This document shows positions 9,674 through 18,846 of a stretch of DNA of 64,000 nt, piece after piece. Under the pieces are notes generated by a model. That model was not told the DNA's origin. It worked only from the letters and a program-made list of their open reading frames with translations, and did not search any database. Both the position numbers and the translations under genes were made by a program. Source of the stretch: Shewanella cutis (GTDB taxonomy: Bacteria; Pseudomonadota; Gammaproteobacteria; Enterobacterales; Shewanellaceae); NCBI RefSeq assembly GCF_022410515.1, contig NZ_JACSDI010000014.1, positions 26,386-90,385 of the forward strand. Reading direction: 5' to 3'. Position 1 is the stretch's first letter, and each line of letters starts with the position of its first letter.

Positions 9674-10087
9674 ATGATAAAAATCTCAAACCGTGTGGAA
9701 CTTCCTGAAAATGAAATCGAGTGGCAATTTATCCGCTCAAGTGGGGCTGGCGGACAAAATGTGAATAAAGTGTCCACCGCGGCGCAATTGATTTTTGATA
9801 TTAAAAACTCCTCATTACCCGAGTTTTATCAGCAGCGCCTGTTGCAAAAAGCCGACCATAGGATTACTGCCAGTGGCAAAATCATCATCAAATGCCAGGC
9901 GAGTCGCAGCCAAGATGCCAATCGACAAACCGCCTTGGCGCAATTTATTGCACTAGTTGCCAGTGTCGCGGAAGTCGCCAAAAAACGTATCCCCACCCGT
10001 GCAACCAAAAGCAGCCAAACCAAACGCTTAGACACCAAAAAGCAACGCGGCGCCACTAAGGCTATGCGCCAATTAAAGTTGGATTAA
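9674..10087 (+). CDS. arfB: alternative ribosome-rescue factor ArfB (peptidyl-tRNA hydrolase)
   Basis: ArfB (YaeJ), 137 residues. It enters the A site of ribosomes stalled on non-stop mRNA and hydrolyses the peptidyl-tRNA ester. The release-factor-like catalytic motif GGQ is present in SSGAGGQNVNKVST (about residues 22-36). The basic C-terminal tail that occupies the mRNA channel is also present (KKRIPTRATKSSQTKR...KKQRGATKAMRQLK). The open frame extends 37 codons further upstream. The ATG at 9674 (MIKISNRVELP) matches the family start, although no clear Shine-Dalgarno sequence precedes it. Confidence 0.93.
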   Translation: MIKISNRVELPENEIEWQFIRSSGAGGQNVNKVSTAAQLIFDIKNSSLPEFYQQRLLQKADHRITASGKIIIKCQASRSQDANRQTALAQFIALVASVAEVAKKRIPTRATKSSQTKRLDTKKQRGATKAMRQLKLD

Positions 10088-10188
10088 ACCTACTTAAGCG
10101 GTATCGACATTCATAATGCAAAATCCGCCCGAACAGGTTAAGTTAATGACATTCCATCTGTTAAGGCATGTCGTAAAAGGAAAGCGTA

Positions 10189-10629
10189 ATGAATCATAAA
10201 GTTCTGCTCATCAATGGCCCCAATTTGAATCTCCTTGGCCGCCGCGAGCCCAGTGTTTACGGTCATCAAACCTTAGCTGATATTGTGGCCCTACTAAGCG
10301 AGCAAGCTCAGGCTGCTGGCGTGCAGCTTGAACATATTCAATCGAACGCCGAATTTGAGCTGATCAACGCTATCCATGCCACCGATGCGCAGATGATCAT
10401 TATCAACCCCGCGGCCTTTACCCACACCAGTGTTGCCCTGCGTGATGCGCTACTTGGGGTGGATATTCCCTTTTACGAAGTGCACTTATCCAATGTTCAT
10501 GCCCGCGAACCTTTCCGCCACCACTCCTATTTGTCCGATAAGGCGATTGGGGTGATTTGCGGCTTTGGCGCCCAAGGCTATGAATTTGCCTTAGCGGCAG
10601 CGATAAAAAGACTGAAATCCGCGACCTAA
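10189..10629 (+). CDS. aroQ: type II 3-dehydroquinate dehydratase
   Basis: A 146-residue type II dehydroquinase, which converts 3-dehydroquinate to 3-dehydroshikimate in the shikimate pathway and is normally a dodecamer. The N-terminal [18 protein letters not shown] carries the catalytic Tyr24. [16 protein letters not shown] and [17 protein letters not shown] contain the catalytic His104 and substrate contacts. Directly followed (37 bp) by an accB-like gene, the common gammaproteobacterial aroQ-accB order, but accC is missing from the series. Confidence 0.95.
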   Translation: MNHKVLLINGPNLNLLGRREPSVYGHQTLADIVALLSEQAQAAGVQLEHIQSNAEFELINAIHATDAQMIIINPAAFTHTSVALRDALLGVDIPFYEVHLSNVHAREPFRHHSYLSDKAIGVICGFGAQGYEFALAAAIKRLKSAT

Positions 10630-10666
10630 TACGGACAGTAAAAGCTGGCACAGGGAGTATCAAACG

Positions 10667-11131
10667 ATGGCCGTTGACCTGCGGAAAATTAAAAAACTGA
10701 TTGAATTAGTACAAGAATCTGGGATTGCAGAGCTAGCGATTACCGAAGGCGAGGAGTCTATCCGCATTACGCGCTACAGCCCGCATCCTGCGAGTGCACA
10801 AGCTGGCGCGATAAGTTCCACACAATCCTCGGTACCGCTCCCAAAGCCCACTCAATCCCGCAATGCCATGCCTGTGATTGAAGGCTTTGTGCAAGTATCG
10901 CCCATGGTGGGCACCTTTCATGCTGCGAAAAACCTCGCAGATGCACCATTAGTTTGCGTGGGCCAAAGGGTGAGCCAGGGAGACATACTCTGCATTATCG
11001 AAGCCATGCGGATGCAAAATCCCATCGAGGCCCAGCGCGATGGCATTATTGGCGCGATTTGGGTGAAGGAGGGGGATGAGGTCGCCTTCGATCACCCCTT
11101 ATTCACCATCATCGAATCAGATATTTCCTAA
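10667..11131 (+). CDS. biotin carboxyl carrier protein-like (AccB paralogue lacking the biotin lysine)
   Basis: A 154-residue AccB-like protein. The N-terminal region (DLRKIKKLIELVQESGIAEL), the Ala/Pro/Gln-rich linker (about 40-70) and the C-terminal biotinyl domain (QVSPMVGTFHAA onward) are intact. In the biotinylation motif, however, the sequence is EAMRMQN, so the acceptor lysine of the canonical AMKM is Arg115 (codon CGG, 11009-11011). The protein therefore cannot carry biotin by the known chemistry. It is followed by an SDR gene instead of accC. It is probably a diverged paralogue with a regulatory, competitive or vestigial role, not the working acetyl-CoA carboxylase subunit. Confidence 0.9.
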   Translation: MAVDLRKIKKLIELVQESGIAELAITEGEESIRITRYSPHPASAQAGAISSTQSSVPLPKPTQSRNAMPVIEGFVQVSPMVGTFHAAKNLADAPLVCVGQRVSQGDILCIIEAMRMQNPIEAQRDGIIGAIWVKEGDEVAFDHPLFTIIESDIS

Positions 11132-11149
11132 TAGAATTAAGAGGTAAAG

Positions 11150-11827
11150 ATGATACTGATTACTGGCGCAAGCAGTGGTTTAGGCGCCGCACTCGCTGCA
11201 CTCTATGCCAAGGATAACCAAGCACTCACCTTAACTGGCCGCGATGCCAACCGCCTGCATACTGTGGCCAATGCCCTCAGTCCATTTTCACAACAAGCGA
11301 TTACGGCGATTGCTGCAGACTTAAGTGATGAAGCAAGTGTCGAAGCGCTGTTTGATGGCCTCACCGACTCGCCAAATACTGTTATCCACTGCGCTGGCAC
11401 TGGTTACTTTGGTGCCCTTGAAAACCAAAGCGCGCGCGAGATCCAAACACTGCTGAATAACAATGTCACTTCAACCATTCTATTAGTGCGCGAGCTGGTG
11501 AAACGCTATAAAAATCAAGCAATCACAGTTGTTGTGGTCATGTCTACCGCCGCCCTTGCCGCTAAGGCGGGCGAGTCAACCTACTGCGCTGCAAAATGGG
11601 CAGTTAGGGGCTTTATTGAATCGGTGCGTTTGGAGCTAAAGCAAAGCCCTATGAAGTTGATTGCCGTTTATCCCGGCGGTATGGATACCGGCTTTTGGCC
11701 AAGCAGTGGCAAATCGGTAGACACTTCAAGCTTTATGTCCGCCGATGAAGCCGCGGGCATGCTCAAACAGGCGCTACTCGCCACAGAACATGGCTACATC
11801 GCCGATATCACCATTCAACGGGGTTAA
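11150..11827 (+). CDS. short-chain dehydrogenase/reductase (SDR)
   Basis: A 225-residue classical SDR with a Rossmann fold that uses NAD(P)H. The cofactor motif TGASSGLG is at residues 5-12 and the NAG-equivalent at CAGTG (81-85). The catalytic triad is Ser132, Tyr145 and Lys149 (ESTYCAAKWAV). Arg31 after strand 2 (LTGRDANRL) suggests NADPH preference. It starts 18 bp after the accB-like gene behind GAGG and so is probably co-transcribed with aroQ and the accB paralogue. Substrate unknown. Confidence 0.9.
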   Translation: MILITGASSGLGAALAALYAKDNQALTLTGRDANRLHTVANALSPFSQQAITAIAADLSDEASVEALFDGLTDSPNTVIHCAGTGYFGALENQSAREIQTLLNNNVTSTILLVRELVKRYKNQAITVVVVMSTAALAAKAGESTYCAAKWAVRGFIESVRLELKQSPMKLIAVYPGGMDTGFWPSSGKSVDTSSFMSADEAAGMLKQALLATEHGYIADITIQRG

Positions 11828-11958
11828 GGAAATGAATCTGCAGGCGACCAATTGAATGCCACCGAATACCATGGTGCGCAGCGTAGAAACTAAAACTGGC
11901 ATTGGGCAGCTGCAAGTAATTTCTACACGATTCAATAAAGCGACTACAGGCTGAAAAA

Positions 11959-11983
11959 ACAGGAGCCCACTCGGGGCTCCTGT
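11959..11983 (-). terminator. Rho-independent terminator between convergent genes
   Basis: A perfect 10-bp stem (ACAGGAGCCC / GGGCTCCTGT) with a 5-nt loop. On the minus strand it is followed by GTTTTTTC, so it terminates the gene at 12007; it lies 130 bp after the SDR stop on the other strand. Confidence 0.85.
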
Positions 11984-12006
11984 TATAAAGCGTTGATAAA
12001 AATGGA

Positions 12007-12765
12007 TTACTTAACTAACTGCTCTTGATAGGTTTGGCTATTCCAATCAAAGGCATAAAGCGTGCCTTGCCATTCATATAAGGTACGGCCATCTTGCTGC
12101 ACTATTCTGGCATTGCTCGGCAGACTCGACACACTGCGCGCCGCCCGCACCCGGGGAACCGCGGCAGTTGGCTCCGCTGAGACGGTTGATGCTCTCGCCG
12201 TCGAGGCCGTAGACATTATAGTTGCGCTATTGGTTGGCATATTCGACACCATCCGACCTTCGCTCGGCGAATATTGCATGCTGGTGGTAACACGCACAGG
12301 CGCAGAAATGGCCACTGGCGTATCATCATAGCCCGTCGGGATCGACAAACCGATGCCCGAATAAGGCGAATGCCAGTAACGCTCGCGATTCCAACGCCAG
12401 TCGTCATTCCATATCCCATCATTCCAGCCATAGCCAAGGTTCCAGCCCGTCGCTAAGCCAACTCCTAAACCCAATCCCCAAGGATAATAGGGACGGTAAT
12501 ATGGGCGATAGTAACGATAGCTATCACTATGTTTATGATGCTTTTTATAGTGATTATCTTGGCGCCCATAACTCTCGCTATAGCGATCATTTGTGCCTCG
12601 ATCCCCCGCAACCGCCCAATCTGGCGCGGCAAGACCACCGATCAACAATGCGCCGAGTAAAGACAGGGCCAAGCCTGTTTTATGCCAAGGCACAACCGGT
12701 TTACTTAAGTAAACGGATTGAAGTTGAAGGCATTTATCTTTAGCAAGGAATGAAGATAGCGTCAT
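12007..12765 (-). CDS. Tyr/Trp/Gly-rich exported protein of unknown function
   Basis: A 252-residue protein with an N-terminal cytoplasmic leader and one hydrophobic segment (ALSLLGALLIGGLAAPDWAVA, about 32-52) ending in an AWAVA-like cleavage site. A His/Tyr-rich stretch follows (KKHHKHSDSYRYYRPYYRPYY), then a Trp/Asn/Gly-rich low-complexity part and a short C-terminal domain (RIVQQDGRTLYEWQGTLYAFDW) that looks conserved. The open frame extends 10 codons upstream. The ATG at 12765 is preferred because GAGG lies 5 bp before it. Probably envelope-associated; no function recognised. Confidence 0.75.
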   Translation of the reverse strand: MTLSSFLAKDKCLQLQSVYLSKPVVPWHKTGLALSLLGALLIGGLAAPDWAVAGDRGTNDRYSESYGRQDNHYKKHHKHSDSYRYYRPYYRPYYPWGLGLGVGLATGWNLGYGWNDGIWNDDWRWNRERYWHSPYSGIGLSIPTGYDDTPVAISAPVRVTTSMQYSPSEGRMVSNMPTNSATIMSTASTARASTVSAEPTAAVPRVRAARSVSSLPSNARIVQQDGRTLYEWQGTLYAFDWNSQTYQEQLVK

Positions 12766-12923
12766 ATAAACCTCGAGATACCGGGCACGGGTCAAATAAA
12801 CATCGACCTAAGACAAGCATTTTACGCTTCCAAAGCTTGAAGATCACTGAATAGGTTAACCCTAAAACAGAAAAATGCTATAGTGCGCGCCACACGGATT
12901 TCCACTGCAGAGGCTATTTCCAC

Positions 12924-14405
12924 ATGAGTTTTAAGGATTTACGCAGCTTTATTGATCATCTGGAAGCCAATGGCGAACTCAAACGCATTAGCTACCCCGT
13001 TGATCCTCATTTAGAAATGACAGAGATCGCCGATCGCGTTCTGCGCGCCAAAGGCCCTGCACTCCTGTTCGAAAATCCCACAAATCACTCCATGCCAGTG
13101 CTGGCCAACCTCTTTGGTACCCCCAAACGTGTCGCCATGGCACTGGGTAAAGACGACCCGCTCGCCCTGCGCGAAGTCGGTGAGCTGCTGGCATTTTTAA
13201 AAGAGCCTGAGCCACCACGCGGTTTTAAAGACGCAATTGCAAAAATTCCTATGTTCAAGCAAGCCTTGAATATGCCGCCCAAGACAGTGCGTAATCCCGC
13301 CTGCCAACAAGTGGTTAAAACTGGTGATGAAGTCGATTTAACCCAGCTACCTATTCAGCATTGCTGGCCAGGCGATGTGGCGCCGCTGGTCACATGGGGC
13401 TTAACCATCACCAAAGGGCCGCGTAAGAGTCGCCAAAACCTAGGCATCTACCGTCAACAATTGCTCGGTAAGAATAAGCTCATTATGCGCTGGCTATCAC
13501 ACCGCGGTGGCGCGCTTGATTTTGCTGATTTTAAAGAACAATTCCCCGGCGAGCGTTACCCAGTGGTGGTTGCCTTAGGCTCAGATCCTGTGACTATTTT
13601 AGGCGCGGTCACCCCAGTACCCGATGCGATGAGCGAATACGCCTTCGCAGGATTACTGCGCGGCGAGCGCACCGAAGTCTGCAAAGCTTTAAGCTGTGAT
13701 TTAGAAGTGCCCGCCAGCAGCGAGATTATCCTCGAAGGTTATATCGACCCTAACGAAATGGCCGAAGAAGGCCCCTACGGCGACCACACGGGTTACTACA
13801 ACGAGACGGATAAATTCCCCGTTTTTACCGTGACTCATATTACTCACCGTAAAGATCCGATTTACCACAGCACCTATACTGGCCGTCCACCGGATGAACC
13901 CGCCATGTTAGGTGTGGCACTCAACGAAGTGTTTGTGCCGATTTTGCGTAAGCAATATCCTGAAATTATTGATTTTTACCTTCCACCCGAAGGTTGCTCT
14001 TACCGGATGGCGGTGATCTCGATTCGTAAACAATATCCTGGCCACGCTAAACGGGTGATGATGGGCGCTTGGTCCTTCCTGCGCCAGTTTATGTATACCA
14101 AATTTATTGTGGTGGTGGATGACGATGTCAATTGTCGCGACTGGAACGATGTGATTTGGGCCATTACCACCCGTATGGACCCGAAACGCGATACCGTGAT
14201 GATCGATAACACCCCTATCGATTACCTCGACTTTGCCTCCCCTGTAGCGGGCTTAGGCTCAAAAATGGGTCTCGATGCCACCAATAAGTGGGAAGGCGAA
14301 ACCACCCGCGAATGGGGCACGCCGATTGTGATGGACCCTAAGGTTAAGCAAAAGATCGACTCAATCTGGGATGAGTTAGGCATAGACGACAGCCCAACCC
14401 TATAA
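12924..14405 (+). CDS. ubiD: UbiD prenylated-FMN-dependent 4-hydroxy-3-polyprenylbenzoate decarboxylase
   Basis: A 493-residue UbiD decarboxylase of ubiquinone biosynthesis, dependent on prenyl-FMN and a divalent metal. Catalytic and cofactor regions are present: NLGIYRQQ (Arg177) and [16 protein letters not shown] (Glu282 region). The full-length fold ends at [10 protein letters not shown]. The start ATG at 12924 gives the standard [10 protein letters not shown] opening. The fre gene follows 101 bp later, the classic ubiD-fre order of enteric and Shewanella genomes. Confidence 0.97.
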   Translation: MSFKDLRSFIDHLEANGELKRISYPVDPHLEMTEIADRVLRAKGPALLFENPTNHSMPVLANLFGTPKRVAMALGKDDPLALREVGELLAFLKEPEPPRGFKDAIAKIPMFKQALNMPPKTVRNPACQQVVKTGDEVDLTQLPIQHCWPGDVAPLVTWGLTITKGPRKSRQNLGIYRQQLLGKNKLIMRWLSHRGGALDFADFKEQFPGERYPVVVALGSDPVTILGAVTPVPDAMSEYAFAGLLRGERTEVCKALSCDLEVPASSEIILEGYIDPNEMAEEGPYGDHTGYYNETDKFPVFTVTHITHRKDPIYHSTYTGRPPDEPAMLGVALNEVFVPILRKQYPEIIDFYLPPEGCSYRMAVISIRKQYPGHAKRVMMGAWSFLRQFMYTKFIVVVDDDVNCRDWNDVIWAITTRMDPKRDTVMIDNTPIDYLDFASPVAGLGSKMGLDATNKWEGETTREWGTPIVMDPKVKQKIDSIWDELGIDDSPTL

Positions 14406-14506
14406 TTCAGCTTAAGCACGACGTACCCACTTAAGCCAAGCGAATTGGCCGCGAATGGCCCTAATGCGACACCTCTAACAAAATAAAAAGGTGCAAAGGA
14501 AGTTTG

Positions 14507-15205
14507 ATGAAAACCATACGTTGTAAGATAGAGAAAGTAACCCCCTTTAACGACGCCGTATATCAGGTGTGGTTAAAGCCTGATACCCCCTTGGAGTTTC
14601 AAGCGGGACAATACCTGTGTGTTGTGATGGGTGAAAAAGACAAACGTCCCTTCTCTATCGCGTCAGCCCCTAATGCCGAAGTGATTGAGCTTCATATTGG
14701 TGCGGCAGTCAGCGAAAGTTATCCAATGCAAGTGGTTGAAAGATTGCGTAATAGCACGCATATCGACATCGAAGCGCCAGGTGGCAACGCTCACCTACGC
14801 CACGACAGCCTGCGCCCACGTTTATTGATCGCCGGTGGCACAGGCTTCTCTTACATAAAGAGTATTGTCGAGCAACAAATCGCCCTCGGCCAACAGGTCG
14901 AAACAACCTTATATTGGGGTTGCCGCACCCAAGATGCCATGTACTACGAAAGCATCGCCCGCGCATGGCACGACGCTCACCCTTGGTTGCATTTTGTGCC
15001 CGTTATTGAAGAGGCCCCAGCAAACTGGCAAGGCAAAACCGCCAATCTGCTCGCGCAAATCAGACAGGATTTTATTAGCCTCAATGGCTATGACATCTAT
15101 ATCGCAGGACGTTTCGATATGGTCGGTGCCGCCCGCGAAATCTTCCGCGAAATGGGTGTTGAAGAAGCCCATCTCTACGGCGATGCCTTCGCGTTTATCA
15201 AATAA
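14507..15205 (+). CDS. fre: NAD(P)H-flavin reductase Fre
   Basis: A 232-residue flavin reductase of the ferredoxin-NADP reductase superfamily, which reduces free FMN/FAD/riboflavin with NAD(P)H. The flavin-binding motif RPFSIAS is present (about residues 46-52). The NAD(P)-binding segment LLIAGGTGFSYIKSI follows, and the C-terminal IYIAGRFDMVGAAREIF completes the domain. The frame can open one codon earlier at a TTG. The ATG at 14507 with AAGGAAG upstream is preferred. It may supply reduced flavin for the adjacent ubiD pathway (inference from context). Confidence 0.95.
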   Translation: MKTIRCKIEKVTPFNDAVYQVWLKPDTPLEFQAGQYLCVVMGEKDKRPFSIASAPNAEVIELHIGAAVSESYPMQVVERLRNSTHIDIEAPGGNAHLRHDSLRPRLLIAGGTGFSYIKSIVEQQIALGQQVETTLYWGCRTQDAMYYESIARAWHDAHPWLHFVPVIEEAPANWQGKTANLLAQIRQDFISLNGYDIYIAGRFDMVGAAREIFREMGVEEAHLYGDAFAFIK

Positions 15206-15256
15206 CGCATTGATTAGCTTGGCAGGATAACCTTTGCCAACCTAAGCTCAAACAAT

Positions 15257-15285
15257 AAACCCCAGTGAAAACTGGGGTTTTGCTT
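15257..15285 (+). terminator. Rho-independent terminator after fre
   Basis: A perfect 10-bp stem (AAACCCCAGT / ACTGGGGTTT) with a GAAA tetraloop, followed by TGCTTTT. It ends the ubiD-fre transcript. Confidence 0.9.
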
Positions 15286-15440
15286 TTAGGTTTGATCGCT
15301 TTTTTAACCGACTCACGAACGAGAGTCCTTGTCGAACAACGTCTATATCTACGACTTGGTTACTCCCCAAGCCTCTTTATTAGCACCACTTAAAGACACA
15401 TCAAAAGCGTATTAGGTTTAATGTGGGTAGGAGGCTTTAT

Positions 15441-16625
15441 TTAAAAGACTAAACCATAAAGAAATCCGGAGGCGATAGCCATAGCTAAAATAACACCTAG
15501 AAATGCAGCAATCATTTGATTTTTAAAGATTGATTTTAACAAAATCACTTCTGTGATGCTGGCACCGGCGCTACCGATGATTAATGCCATGACAGAACCC
15601 ATCGCCATACCTTTTTGGACTAATGCCGCGCTGAGCGGGATAACCGCTTCGGCGCGAATATAAAGAGGAATGCCAATAACCGCCGCAAGAGGGATAGCAT
15701 ACCAAGTGGCTTCGCCTGCGTAGTTAACAATGAATTCTGTTGGGATAAAGCCATAGATAAATGAGCCGAGTAACACTCCAACAAAAAGATAGGGTGATAC
15801 TTGCTTAAAGTCATTCCACGTTGTGCGCCAAACGCGTAACCAACGATGCTCTGTGCGCACCTGCGGCGGTAAAATTGACGAACTATCGTCACAACATAAG
15901 GATGCAACAGGCTCAGATGTTACCCCACAACAAGAAGATGCAGCCAGCGCGGGTGTTGTATCGCAGCAAGAAGATGCAACTGGTGCTGGTGTTGTACCAC
16001 AGCAAGAAGATGGAGCCACCACGGGTGTTGTATCACAACAAGAGGATGCAACTGGCGCCGGTGTTGTATCACAACAAGAAGATGCAGCCACCGCGGGTGT
16101 TGTACCACAGCAGGAGGATGGAGCAGAAGATTGGTTATTATTCCCAGCAGATGCGCCTAACTCTTGTTGTTCGTAGGCCTCTTTACGGATATATCTTTCA
16201 AATCCCAGATTTTCCAGTGTAAAACCCGCGATCACAGATACTCCCATTGCCATCACAAAGTAAAAAACTGCAACTTTAACGCCGAAAGTGACGACAAATA
16301 ATCCAATAATAATCGGATTCAACAATGGGCTAGCAAATAGGAACACCATCATTGGACCAAAACCCGCACGAGCCCTGAGTAGACCTTTTAAAAATGGGAT
16401 CGTTGAACAAGAGCAAAATGGCGTGATAGATCCAAGTAGTGCAGCAATTAAATAACCTTTGCCATTACGCGAACTCAAAATGGATTGTACTTTTTGAGGG
16501 GTAACAAACTCCTGCAGCATACCAACGAGATAACTTATCACGAGGAATAACAAGGTTAACTCAAGTGCAAGAAACGCAAACATATTTGCCGTTTCTTTTA
16601 GCATAGTGATGAGCTCTGGATTCAT
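15441..16625 (-). CDS. Cu/Zn efflux permease of the SO_0444 type (DUF318 fold) with Cys-pair repeat linker
   Basis: A 394-residue polytopic permease resembling the SO_0444-family Cu/Zn efflux transporters. The N-terminal half has four TM segments and the membrane motif FCSCSTIPFLKGLL (about 70-83); the C-terminal half has a second TM set (about 275-394). Between them, residues 170-248 form seven 12-residue repeats of the form SSCC(G/D)TTPAPVA. These place a vicinal Cys pair every 12 residues in a presumed cytoplasmic metal-binding loop. The start ATG at 16625 has GAGG 6 bp upstream (the frame opens 4 codons earlier). Divergent from an ArsR-type regulator gene, which probably controls it. Confidence 0.88.
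   Translation of the reverse strand: MNPELITMLKETANMFAFLALELTLLFLVISYLVGMLQEFVTPQKVQSILSSRNGKGYLIAALLGSITPFCSCSTIPFLKGLLRARAGFGPMMVFLFASPLLNPIIIGLFVVTFGVKVAVFYFVMAMGVSVIAGFTLENLGFERYIRKEAYEQQELGASAGNNNQSSAPSSCCGTTPAVAASSCCDTTPAPVASSCCDTTPVVAPSSCCGTTPAPVASSCCDTTPALAASSCCGVTSEPVASLCCDDSSSILPPQVRTEHRWLRVWRTTWNDFKQVSPYLFVGVLLGSFIYGFIPTEFIVNYAGEATWYAIPLAAVIGIPLYIRAEAVIPLSAALVQKGMAMGSVMALIIGSAGASITEVILLKSIFKNQMIAAFLGVILAMAIASGFLYGLVF
15882..16118 (-). repeat. 36-bp in-frame tandem repeat in the permease linker
   Basis: About seven direct repeats of a 36-bp unit, each encoding SSCC plus eight Thr/Pro/Ala-rich residues. Repeats 1-5 are nearly identical and the last two diverged. The period is a multiple of three, so unit gain or loss keeps the frame. 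Confidence 0.92.
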
Positions 16626-16792
16626 TTTTAACCTCAAAACATTTCGAATTTTCTAGAATAATAGTTATTGAGAGCTGGATTTTCAATACCAAATTTCCAT
16701 AAATGCAGAAATATAGTGTGAGCATAGTATCAATTGCGGATAAAGTTCACCCAGCGGCAACTGATGACGCTTTTTGAGGCCGTTCAAAAATA

Positions 16793-16810
16793 GATAATTC
16801 TGGTATTATC
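16793..16810. promoter_or_regulatory. candidate ArsR-type operator
   Basis: A perfect inverted repeat GATAAT-N6-ATTATC in the divergent promoter region, 40 bp before the regulator start. A smaller palindrome AATAA-N3-TTATT lies at 16657-16669, just upstream of the permease gene. The spacing and AT-rich dyads are what ArsR-family repressors use. Assignment is inferred from position. Confidence 0.5.
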
Positions 16811-16849
16811 GAATAAATTGATGGCATAAACGAAAACAACAGTATCAAT

Positions 16850-17161
16850 ATGAATATTGAAAATGCAGCTAAAGTATTGAAAGAACTAGGACATCCTACT
16901 CGTCTTGCCCTGTTCAGAATATTAGTTAAGGGGGGCTATGAGGGCGTTGCCGTGGGGCAATTACAGGAAGAGTTGCAGGTTCCAGGTTCTACACTCTCAC
17001 ATCATATTAGCGCCTTAGTTTCAGCGGGGATTATCTCGCAGCGCCGTGAGGGAAGAGTATTGTACTGCGTACCTGATTATCAATTATTACAAGGACTCGT
17101 GCATTTTTTACAGGATCAATGTTGTAGTGCTCAGCGCCCTAAAATAGAGATAGAACCCTAA
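16850..17161 (+). CDS. ArsR-family metal-responsive repressor
   Basis: A 103-residue winged-helix ArsR/SmtB regulator. The helix-turn-helix is VGQLQEELQVPGSTLSHHIS (about 35-54), followed by the wing SQRREGRVLYCVPD. Cys73 and the pair Cys91-Cys92 near the C-terminus could form a thiolate metal sensor. It is divergently transcribed from the Cys-rich Cu/Zn permease, matching the SO_0443/SO_0444 type of gene pair. It probably represses the permease until the metal binds. Confidence 0.9.
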   Translation: MNIENAAKVLKELGHPTRLALFRILVKGGYEGVAVGQLQEELQVPGSTLSHHISALVSAGIISQRREGRVLYCVPDYQLLQGLVHFLQDQCCSAQRPKIEIEP

Positions 17162-17356
17162 AAATGCCGCCCAGCCTTAACATTGCAGTCGCAAATCTCC
17201 AGTGGTGTTTTTATAACGTATTAAACAAGGACGTTTGATGCTACGCCCGCAAAACAGTCTGCAACTAAACCATCAACCCCCATTGTCATAGCCACGTTTT
17301 CCACCGCCTCTGTTAGTGTCCATAGTGTGCGGGTTCGCCTATCTGTAATACACAAA

Positions 17357-17390
17357 TAATAAACCCCAGTTTTGGCTGAGGTTTATTTTT
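17357..17390. terminator. bidirectional terminator
   Basis: An imperfect stem (AATAAACCCCAG / CTGAGGTTTATT) followed by TTTT. It lies between the ArsR gene and the convergent lipoprotein gene. Confidence 0.75.
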
Positions 17391-17431
17391 ATAACGGATG
17401 TATTAAGCCCAAATATTACATACAGCTTGAA

Positions 17432-18088
17432 TTATTTACCCAAATTGTCGGCTAACTGTTTCGCCCGGCCTGCAGCCCACTTATCAATCATCTTTTCCAG
17501 TTCGCTTGCTGTAATAGGAGAATCTTTTTGGATGGTATCATCACTCTCGCGAGCATCTAATACTCGAACTAGCAACTTGCCGCTTTGTGAGTCAAGCAAC
17601 TGCGACATGCTGCCGACCTTCAGCAAGTAAGGCTCCATACCGATCGCCTCTTTTGTCACATCAATGGCAATCTTCGCCGGTAATAGATCGCGTAATTTAA
17701 GCTCTGGTCGAGTTAAATCAAAATTCGTCACCGCCGCTTGAACTCTAATCACGCCAGGGCCTGACTCAGTCGCAACCTTGACTCCATTTTTCGTCAATTC
17801 ATTTTTAAACTTCGTATGATAATAACGGCCAATCTCATTCTGCTCATTAGCCGTTAATAGATACCACTGGCCATTCTCTTGACGAATAAATTGTAATGGA
17901 TCGAGTAACACCTGATTGTACTGGCGCAGGTCAACGCCCGGCTCCTTATAAATACGCTGATTGGGATTGCTTTCGCTCGTTTTGAACGCATCAAAGGGCA
18001 CAACCTGAAATCCACTCATTGCCCTTTCTTTTACAGAACATCCACCCAGTAATACTGCTGCCATAGCAATCATCACCACTTTTTTCAT
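17432..18088 (-). CDS. DUF3313-like lipoprotein
   Basis: A 218-residue lipoprotein. The signal peptide MKKVVMIAMAAVLLGGC has its lipobox Cys at 17. The mature domain resembles DUF3313: GVDLRQYNQVLLDPLQFI, YYHTKFKNELTKNG and LLVRVLDARESDDT. The open frame runs 44 codons further upstream, but the ATG at 18088 has GGAG 6 bp before it and starts the signal peptide exactly. Presumably periplasm-facing; function unknown. Confidence 0.85.
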   Translation of the reverse strand: MKKVVMIAMAAVLLGGCSVKERAMSGFQVVPFDAFKTSESNPNQRIYKEPGVDLRQYNQVLLDPLQFIRQENGQWYLLTANEQNEIGRYYHTKFKNELTKNGVKVATESGPGVIRVQAAVTNFDLTRPELKLRDLLPAKIAIDVTKEAIGMEPYLLKVGSMSQLLDSQSGKLLVRVLDARESDDTIQKDSPITASELEKMIDKWAAGRAKQLADNLGK

Positions 18089-18524
18089 ATTTGCTCCTGC
18101 ATTGATTAATGATTTGTTTTCAGGATGAACACCGCGATAAGCAGGCCTTCTCCTAAGTAATATTCCAACCAACATCCTTCCACAGTGGATACGACAAAGC
18201 AGCTTGTGGCTTCGACTCAAACTGCCACAACAGAACCTATTTTATCAAGTGAGTTCTGCGCTTTATCTTACTGATAGAATAGTAATAACGTAGATTTTAG
18301 AGATTAGAAAGTCAGGGGATTATTTATCTGTAAACTAGGTATATTCCATAGCGCTAAAACAACATCTTTCATATGAAAAAATACCTAACACAACATTTCG
18401 CTAAAGAAGATTGCAGATATACCGTTTTTTTGCAGTAGGGTGTTTTAAATACAGCAGGACCAGTACCTGCGGCATTCAGAGGGGATGGGGAACTTCTGTG
18501 ATCTCGGCATTGGCCCTAAATCTC

Positions 18525-18552
18525 AAAAAAGTTGTGCCTATCCAATCTTTCG
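18525..18552 (+). repeat. short partner motif of the accessory repeat (copy 1)
   Basis: A diverged copy of a 26-30 bp motif of the form AAAAGAGTTATGCC-N-GTCCTATCTTTTT. It sits just left of structured repeat A. Confidence 0.5.
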
Positions 18553-18583
18553 ACTGTTAATCATTGCGGCCTGACGGCCGAGA

Positions 18584-18812
18584 TGAATCAAAGTCGTGGG
18601 GCTTCACCCCACACCCGACCAAGGAGGACTGCTCGTCCTATCCTCCTTGGATGCTCCAAGACGCCCCTAACGGAGTTGAAAGCCCCTTGGGCATTTAGCG
18701 TTCTTATGCTACCGCGTCAGACGCTCGTCCCTGATTCGACTGACGCTATCTCGGCATCCATGCCTCGCTCACGCAACGAACGCAAATGCCCTGCGGCAAC
18801 TCCGAGGGGAGG
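18584..18812 (-). repeat. structured intergenic repeat, copy A (inverted)
   Basis: The reverse-oriented copy of a 230-270 bp element also found at 20322, 61550 and 61961. Read on the minus strand it begins CCCCTCGGAGTTGCCGCAGG. It contains a long fold-back arm pair (CGGAGTTG ... CAACTCCG), an inner stem (GCGTCAG ... CTGACGC), a strong 10-bp hairpin (CCAAGGAGGA / TCCTCCTTGG) and a GGGG/CCCC hairpin at the end. The 1.07-kb gap 18089-19154 holds this copy, the partner motifs and a terminator, but no credible gene; a 103-codon frame inside is a by-product of the repeat. Confidence 0.85.
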
Positions 18813-18846
18813 GAACTTCTGTAGGGGTAGTGTCGGCGGTTAATCC

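Noticed and set aside
15882..16118. Regular 36-bp repeats resembling a CRISPR array
   Set aside because: There are no unique spacers; the units are contiguous, in frame and encode the Cys-pair linker of a permease.
18532..18843. 103-codon frame in repeat copy A, and the similar 80-codon minus frame at 20287-20529
   Set aside because: They follow the repeat sequence, share residues only because the DNA is repeated, lack ribosome sites and run through the hairpins.
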